DNA of 64,000 bases from Nitratireductor mangrovi (GTDB lineage: Bacteria > Pseudomonadota > Alphaproteobacteria > Rhizobiales > Rhizobiaceae). The position numbers and the translations under genes are program-made. Of this stretch, positions 52,665-64,000 are shown one piece after another. Under the pieces are notes generated by a model. The model was not told the origin of the DNA, searched no databases, and saw only the letters and a program-made list of their open reading frames with translations. Location: contig NZ_CP042301.2 in the NCBI RefSeq assembly GCF_007922615.2, positions 3,332,001 through 3,396,000 on the forward strand, read 5' to 3'. How positions within the stretch are numbered: the first letter of the stretch is position 1; each line of letters begins with the position of its first letter.

Positions 52665-53030
52665 CCCTGTAACGCGGGCGGACAGCCACCCGCTCCGGTC
52701 AACCGGCAACGCTGAGCCGGCACTGGATTCGCGCCTGCGAATCAGCGCCTTGAGGCTCCCGCCCATCGCGAAACCTCTGGTCGACAAGGCGGTCGGGATG
52801 GCGAAAAAAAGCCGGGCAGGAGAGCGACACGGTGCTTGGGGCACTGCCGGCGGACCTTTGAGGAACTGGATCGGTTGGAGCTTGCGATCGCCAAGTCCGA
52901 TCCGCCGCCGCTCATCCTGCCCGGAAGGGGTGAATGAAGGTGGCCAACCGTACTATGGGTGGGGGCAGGACTGGCTATTCCGCGATCGCACCATGCTTGG
53001 CCTGCTGAGCATAAATCGGCCCAAGCGGCC
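52665..53030. other. Gene-free stretch between pstS and hybrid kinase gene
   Basis: 366 bp. No supported gene, tRNA or repeat. A plus-strand frame near 52810-52935 spells 'RCLGHCRRTFEELDRLELA', faintly like the end of a DUF1289 protein, with no start codon or ribosome site; it could be a remnant. Otherwise nothing recognised. Confidence 0.6.
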
Positions 53031-57569
<4,539 letters not shown>

Positions 57570-57682
57570 CCGTAGCGCCCTTTCGACCCCCGTTGAGCGA
57601 GCGAAGGATGCGCGACAAGCCTTAACGTTCGGCTAACCTTAACGGATTCTCGCCAGCGGGCGATTGCGGCGGGGCGCGGCGC

Positions 57683-60415
<2,733 letters not shown>

Positions 60416-60660
60416 CAAATGGTCCTTTCGATCAATTCTTTTCCGACGCGGGGGCCGGAACGTGCTTACGATCGCGATTTGGGCGGATCATCTATATCAA
60501 AAAAGCGCCCGGAAAAGGGTTCTGGACGCAAAGACGAAGGACAGATAAGAGGGGGCTCCCGTGATGTCAACTTGATGCGAGCGCCCTCTGACACGCGGAT
60601 TTTCGCCTCATTCCAGCGCAAGAGCCGTTACTGGCCGCGCAACCTTTCTGGAGACGTTTC

Positions 60661-61518
60661 ATGCCCGTTCCCTTCGCCTTCCGCCCGCTGATCGCCTGCG
60701 GAATCGCCCTGGGCCTCGCAATGACGGCGCCGAGCCTTTCCCTCGGCGCGGCGGCGGATGTGGTCGCAACCGTCAACGGTACGCCGATCACGGAAGGCGA
60801 TCTGGCGATCGCCGAAAACGATCTCGACCCGCAATTCAGCCAGCTTCCGGCCGAGCAGCGGCGCGCCGCTGCTCTGTCGGCGATCATCGAAATCCGGCTT
60901 CTGGCGGGCGCCGCCGAAGAAGCCGGCCTCGGCGACAATGAGGATTTCCAGCGCCGCATGGCTTTCCTGCGCGACCGCGCGCTGCACAGCGCCTTCGTCG
61001 ACGAGAACGTCGCCTCGCAGGTCAATGACGAGACCATCCGCGCCCGCTACGACCAGGAAATCGCCAATACGCCGCCGGTCAACGAAATCCGCGCCCGTCA
61101 CATTCTGGTGAAAACCAGGGAAGAAGCCGACGCGGTGATCAAGGCGCTGGAGGACGGGGGCGATTTCGAGGAAATCGCCAAGGAAAAATCGACCGACGGC
61201 GCCGCCGCGCAGGGCGGCGATCTCGGCTATTTCGGCCCCGGCCAGATGGTTCCGGAGTTCGAGAAGGCCGCCTTCGCGCTCGAGGTCGGCGCTTTCTCCA
61301 AGGAACCGGTCGAGACCCAGTTCGGCTTCCACGTGATCAAGGTCGAGGACAAGCGCGTCCAGCAGCCGCCGGCATTCGACAAGGTGAAGGACCAGGTTCG
61401 CTCGATCCTGCTGCGCGAGCATTATTTCGACGCGGTCAAGGGCCTGCGCGAGAAGGCCGAGATCGACATTCCGGACGAGGCCCTGAAGGAGGCCGTCGGC
61501 AAGCTCGACCGCGAATAG
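60661..61518 (+). CDS. Periplasmic parvulin-type peptidyl-prolyl isomerase
   Basis: 285 residues. Signal peptide to about residue 29. SurA-N-like chaperone part about 35-130, then a parvulin domain about 140-235: '[19 protein letters not shown]' and '[23 protein letters not shown]' with '[12 protein letters not shown]'. It assists folding of exported proteins. ATG 60661 has GGAGA 7 bp upstream. It is divergent from secA and 23 bp before argJ. Confidence 0.94.
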   Translation: MPVPFAFRPLIACGIALGLAMTAPSLSLGAAADVVATVNGTPITEGDLAIAENDLDPQFSQLPAEQRRAAALSAIIEIRLLAGAAEEAGLGDNEDFQRRMAFLRDRALHSAFVDENVASQVNDETIRARYDQEIANTPPVNEIRARHILVKTREEADAVIKALEDGGDFEEIAKEKSTDGAAAQGGDLGYFGPGQMVPEFEKAAFALEVGAFSKEPVETQFGFHVIKVEDKRVQQPPAFDKVKDQVRSILLREHYFDAVKGLREKAEIDIPDEALKEAVGKLDRE

Positions 61519-61541
61519 TTTCGTCACGCGAGGTCGCGCCG

Positions 61542-62783
61542 ATGACAGCCTCCATCTCGCCGCTGGCGCCGAAGAAGCAGCCGGTCCTGCCGCCGATCGA
61601 CGGCGTGCGCATCGCGACCGCGGAAGCCGGCATCAAATACAAGGGACGCACCGACCTGATGGTGATGGCGTTCGCGCCTGGAACGCAGGTCGCTGGCGTG
61701 CTGACCCGCTCGAAATGCCCCTCCGCGCCGGTCGATTTCTGCCGCGAGAACCTGCCGGGCGGCAAGGCCGGCATCCTGGTGGTCAATTCCGGAAACGCGA
61801 ATGCCTTCACCGGCCGCAAGGGCCGCGAGTCGGTCAACCTCACGGCGGCGGCGGCGGCGAAGGCCGCCGGCTGCGACACCGGCGAGGTCTATGTCGCTTC
61901 GACCGGGGTGATCGGCGAACCGCTCGAAGCGGGACGCTTCGCGCATCTTCTGGAACAGCTCGCCAGGGACGCCGAGGCTGATCGCTGGGAGGCCGCCGGC
62001 AAGGCGATCATGACCACCGACACCTACCCCAAATATGCCACCGCCACGGTGGCGATGGGTGATGGCGAAGTGACCATCAACGGCATTGCCAAGGGCGCCG
62101 GCATGATCGCGCCGGACATGGCGACGATGCTCTCCTTCCTGGCAACCGACGCGCCGGTCGACGCGGCCGTGCTGCGCCAGTTGCTGTCGGCGGGCACGAA
62201 GAAGACCTTCAACGCCATCACGGTGGACAGCGACACCTCGACCAGCGACACGCTGCTGATCTTTGCCACCGGCGCCGCCGAGAAGCGCGGCATTGCTCGC
62301 ATCACCGAGGCCAGCGATCCCCGGCTGACGCCGTTCCGGCGCGCGCTCAACCGCGTTCTCAAGAACCTCGCGCTGCAGGTGGTGCGTGACGGCGAAGGCG
62401 CGCGCAAGGAGGTCGAGATCACCGTCAGCGGCGCCAAGTCCGCCCGTTCGGCCAAGCGCATTGCCCTTTCGATCGCCAATTCGCCGCTGGTCAAGACCGC
62501 GGTCGCCGGCGAGGACGCCAATTGGGGCCGTGTCGTCATGGCTGTGGGCAAGGCCGGCGAACCGGCCGACCGCGACCGGCTGGCGATCCATTTCGGCGAC
62601 TTCCGCGTCGCGCATGAGGGCGAGCGCGACCCCGGCTATTCCGAGCAGGCGGTCTCGGCCTACATGAAGGGCGACAAAATCCGCATCGGTGTCGACCTCG
62701 GCATCGGGCGCGGCCGGGCGACGGTTTGGACATGCGACCTCACCAAGGAATATGTTGCCATCAATGGCGACTATCGCAGTTGA
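61542..62783 (+). CDS. argJ: Bifunctional ornithine acetyltransferase / N-acetylglutamate synthase
   Basis: 413 residues. The autoproteolytic site 'DMATMLSF' has the nucleophile T195, where the precursor splits into alpha and beta chains. '[13 protein letters not shown]' and the C-terminal '[13 protein letters not shown]' are family hallmarks. It transfers acetyl from N-acetylornithine to glutamate (arginine synthesis). Whether it also uses acetyl-CoA is not decided by sequence. It is followed by a GNAT enzyme and mutT, an order shared by Rhizobiales. Confidence 0.97.
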   Translation: MTASISPLAPKKQPVLPPIDGVRIATAEAGIKYKGRTDLMVMAFAPGTQVAGVLTRSKCPSAPVDFCRENLPGGKAGILVVNSGNANAFTGRKGRESVNLTAAAAAKAAGCDTGEVYVASTGVIGEPLEAGRFAHLLEQLARDAEADRWEAAGKAIMTTDTYPKYATATVAMGDGEVTINGIAKGAGMIAPDMATMLSFLATDAPVDAAVLRQLLSAGTKKTFNAITVDSDTSTSDTLLIFATGAAEKRGIARITEASDPRLTPFRRALNRVLKNLALQVVRDGEGARKEVEITVSGAKSARSAKRIALSIANSPLVKTAVAGEDANWGRVVMAVGKAGEPADRDRLAIHFGDFRVAHEGERDPGYSEQAVSAYMKGDKIRIGVDLGIGRGRATVWTCDLTKEYVAINGDYRS

Positions 62784-62801
62784 GCGGGGCGGCTTTTGCG
62801 G

Positions 62802-63572
62802 ATGAAGGCGGAAAGCGCTGCTGACCTAGCCAGGGTCAGGCGCCTGGAGGCGGCAGGCTTCCGGGCCTGGCCGGCGAGTTTCGTCGTCTATGACGGTACC
62901 TGGCTGGTGCGGCTCACGGCCGGCCTGCCCGCCAAGCGGCTGAATTCCGTGAACCCGCTCGACCCCGGCGATGGCGACCGCCTCGTCGAGCGCATCGCCA
63001 AGGCGCGGCGGCGCTTCGAGGGTTATGGCCGCCCGCTGACCTTCCGCCTGACGCCGCTTGCCGGCCGCGACCTCGTGCATCACCTCGACAGGGAAGGCTG
63101 GCCGGCCTTTGGCGAGTCGGTGGTCATGCGCTGCCTGCTCGGCAATGACATGCTCGAAAATGCGATGGACCACATCCCGCTGAAGGATGTCGGCCGCTTC
63201 GTCGGTGCGGCGCTCACCGTGCACGCGCTCGATCCCGCCATGCGACCAGGACTGTCGGAAGTGATCGGCTCGATCGAACCGCAGGCCGGGCTGTTCGTGC
63301 TGGACAGCGAGGCGGTACCGGTCTCGACGGCGATCTGCGTGCATGACGGCGCGCTGGCCGGGCTTTTCGAGGTTGCCACCCGCGATGACGGCCGCGGCAA
63401 GGGGCATGGCCGGCAGATCGTGCTTTCGGCGCTGAAATGGGCGCGGCTGCGCGGCGCCGAAGAGGCCTGGCTGCAGGTCGAGGCCGACAACGTGCCGGCA
63501 CTGGCGCTCTACCGCTCGCTCGGCTTTGCCGAGGTCTACCGCTACCACTATCGCCGGCCGCCCGGCTCATGA
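62802..63572 (+). CDS. GNAT family N-acetyltransferase
   Basis: 256 residues. The C-terminal half has the GNAT acetyl-CoA fold: '[55 protein letters not shown]' (RGKGHG is the pyrophosphate loop). The N-terminal half is a diverged second GNAT-like module, not typical of short GNATs. The substrate is unknown. ATG 62802 is chosen; the stop overlaps mutT by 4 bp. Confidence 0.88.
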   Translation: MKAESAADLARVRRLEAAGFRAWPASFVVYDGTWLVRLTAGLPAKRLNSVNPLDPGDGDRLVERIAKARRRFEGYGRPLTFRLTPLAGRDLVHHLDREGWPAFGESVVMRCLLGNDMLENAMDHIPLKDVGRFVGAALTVHALDPAMRPGLSEVIGSIEPQAGLFVLDSEAVPVSTAICVHDGALAGLFEVATRDDGRGKGHGRQIVLSALKWARLRGAEEAWLQVEADNVPALALYRSLGFAEVYRYHYRRPPGS

Positions 63573-63988
63573 GCGCCGAGACGTCCCGCCTGCCGCTGGT
63601 GCTGGTCGCAGCCTGCGCCCTAGTCGACGCCGACGGGCGGGTGCTGATTGCCCAGCGTCCCGAGGGCAAGCAGATGGCCGGTCTGTGGGAGTTTCCGGGC
63701 GGCAAGGTCGAGCCCGGCGAGACGCCCGAGGCAACGATCATCCGCGAGCTTGCCGAGGAGCTCGGCGTGACAACCTGGGCCTCGTGCCTGGCGCCGCTGA
63801 CCTTCGCCAGCCATTCCTACGACGATTTCCACCTCTTCATGCCACTCTATGTCTGCCGCCGCTTCGACGGCACGGCACGCGGGCTGGAAGGCCAGGCCGT
63901 CAAATGGGTCCGCCCGCGCGCCCTGCGCGACTATCCAATGCCCGCGGCGGACGAACCCCTGATCCCCTTCCTTATCGATCTCCTCTAG
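63569..63988 (+). CDS. mutT: 8-oxo-dGTP diphosphatase (MutT, Nudix)
   Basis: 139 residues. Nudix box at 45-67 with E51, R59, E60, E63, E64 in place. '[22 protein letters not shown]' is the MutT signature. It removes oxidised dGTP. The frame is open upstream, but ATG 63569 overlaps the GNAT stop (ATGA) and gives the usual length. The window ends 12 bp after the stop. Confidence 0.93.
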   Translation: MSAETSRLPLVLVAACALVDADGRVLIAQRPEGKQMAGLWEFPGGKVEPGETPEATIIRELAEELGVTTWASCLAPLTFASHSYDDFHLFMPLYVCRRFDGTARGLEGQAVKWVRPRALRDYPMPAADEPLIPFLIDLL

Positions 63989-64000
63989 CCACCGCGGACG

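Noticed and set aside
52810..52935. Peptide fragment resembling a DUF1289 ending
   Set aside because: No start codon, no first cysteine pair and no ribosome site; at most a remnant.

Overview
The window is high-GC, densely packed bacterial chromosome with many ATGA-type overlaps. Gene content and order (argJ-GNAT-mutT, cobS-cobT-phytase-like esterase, aroK-aroB-CNNM, xerD-accA, secA-parvulin, two EcfG-type GGAAC-N16/17-CGTT promoters, rhizobial intergenic palindromes) point to an alphaproteobacterium of the Hyphomicrobiales (Rhizobiales), most likely a Mesorhizobium/Phyllobacteriaceae relative. There is no rRNA, prophage, insertion sequence or CRISPR array; one tRNA-Arg(CCU) is present.

Layout. 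1-5.8 kb: 5'-part of a nitronate monooxygenase, a methyltransferase, glyoxalase II, a lysoplasmalogenase/EamA pair, a DUF3108 envelope protein, rpmB, and yhhQ preceded by a probable preQ1-I riboswitch. 5.8-7.0 kb: gene-free mosaic of repeats and hairpins. 7.0-8.2 kb: TetR regulator and a flavin-nucleotide-binding protein. 8.5-13.6 kb: phytase-like esterase, cobT, cobS, a DnaJ-like protein, bolA. 13.6-20.6 kb: CNNM transporter-like protein, aroB, aroK, a 47-residue membrane protein, xerD, accA, an L,D-transpeptidase-like lipoprotein, a TusA-like protein. 20.7-24.6 kb: CobW GTPase, dacF, M20 amidohydrolase, tRNA-Arg. 24.7-26.5 kb: ArsR-SRPBCC pair and a 62-residue protein. 26.8-32.7 kb: ugpBAEC importer and malonyl-CoA synthetase. 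32.7-34.9 kb: a four-gene operon resembling quinone/electrophile detoxification loci. 35-38.1 kb: lipid kinase and small envelope proteins with two divergent general-stress promoters. 38.1-46.2 kb: two sister palindromes, xylFHG, and divergently a ROK regulator translationally coupled to a di-haem oxidoreductase and an FG-GAP/UnbV exported protein. 46.2-52.7 kb: pstSCAB-phoU-phoB with a clear Pho box. 53-57.6 kb: a 1,512-residue seven-PAS hybrid histidine kinase. 57.7-64 kb: secA, a parvulin isomerase, argJ, a GNAT enzyme, mutT.

How it works together. Phosphate supply is represented by pst-pho and perhaps by ugp. Xylose uptake is probably governed by the ROK protein. The yqj-like genes and a small exported protein look like part of the EcfG stress regulon. 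The most unusual unit is the ROK/di-haem/CRTAC1 cluster. The best regulatory findings are the riboswitch whose pseudoknot would include the start codon, the divergent EcfG promoters, and the twin 78/79-bp palindromes, one of which supplies the stop codon of xylG. No novel defence or mobile system was found.
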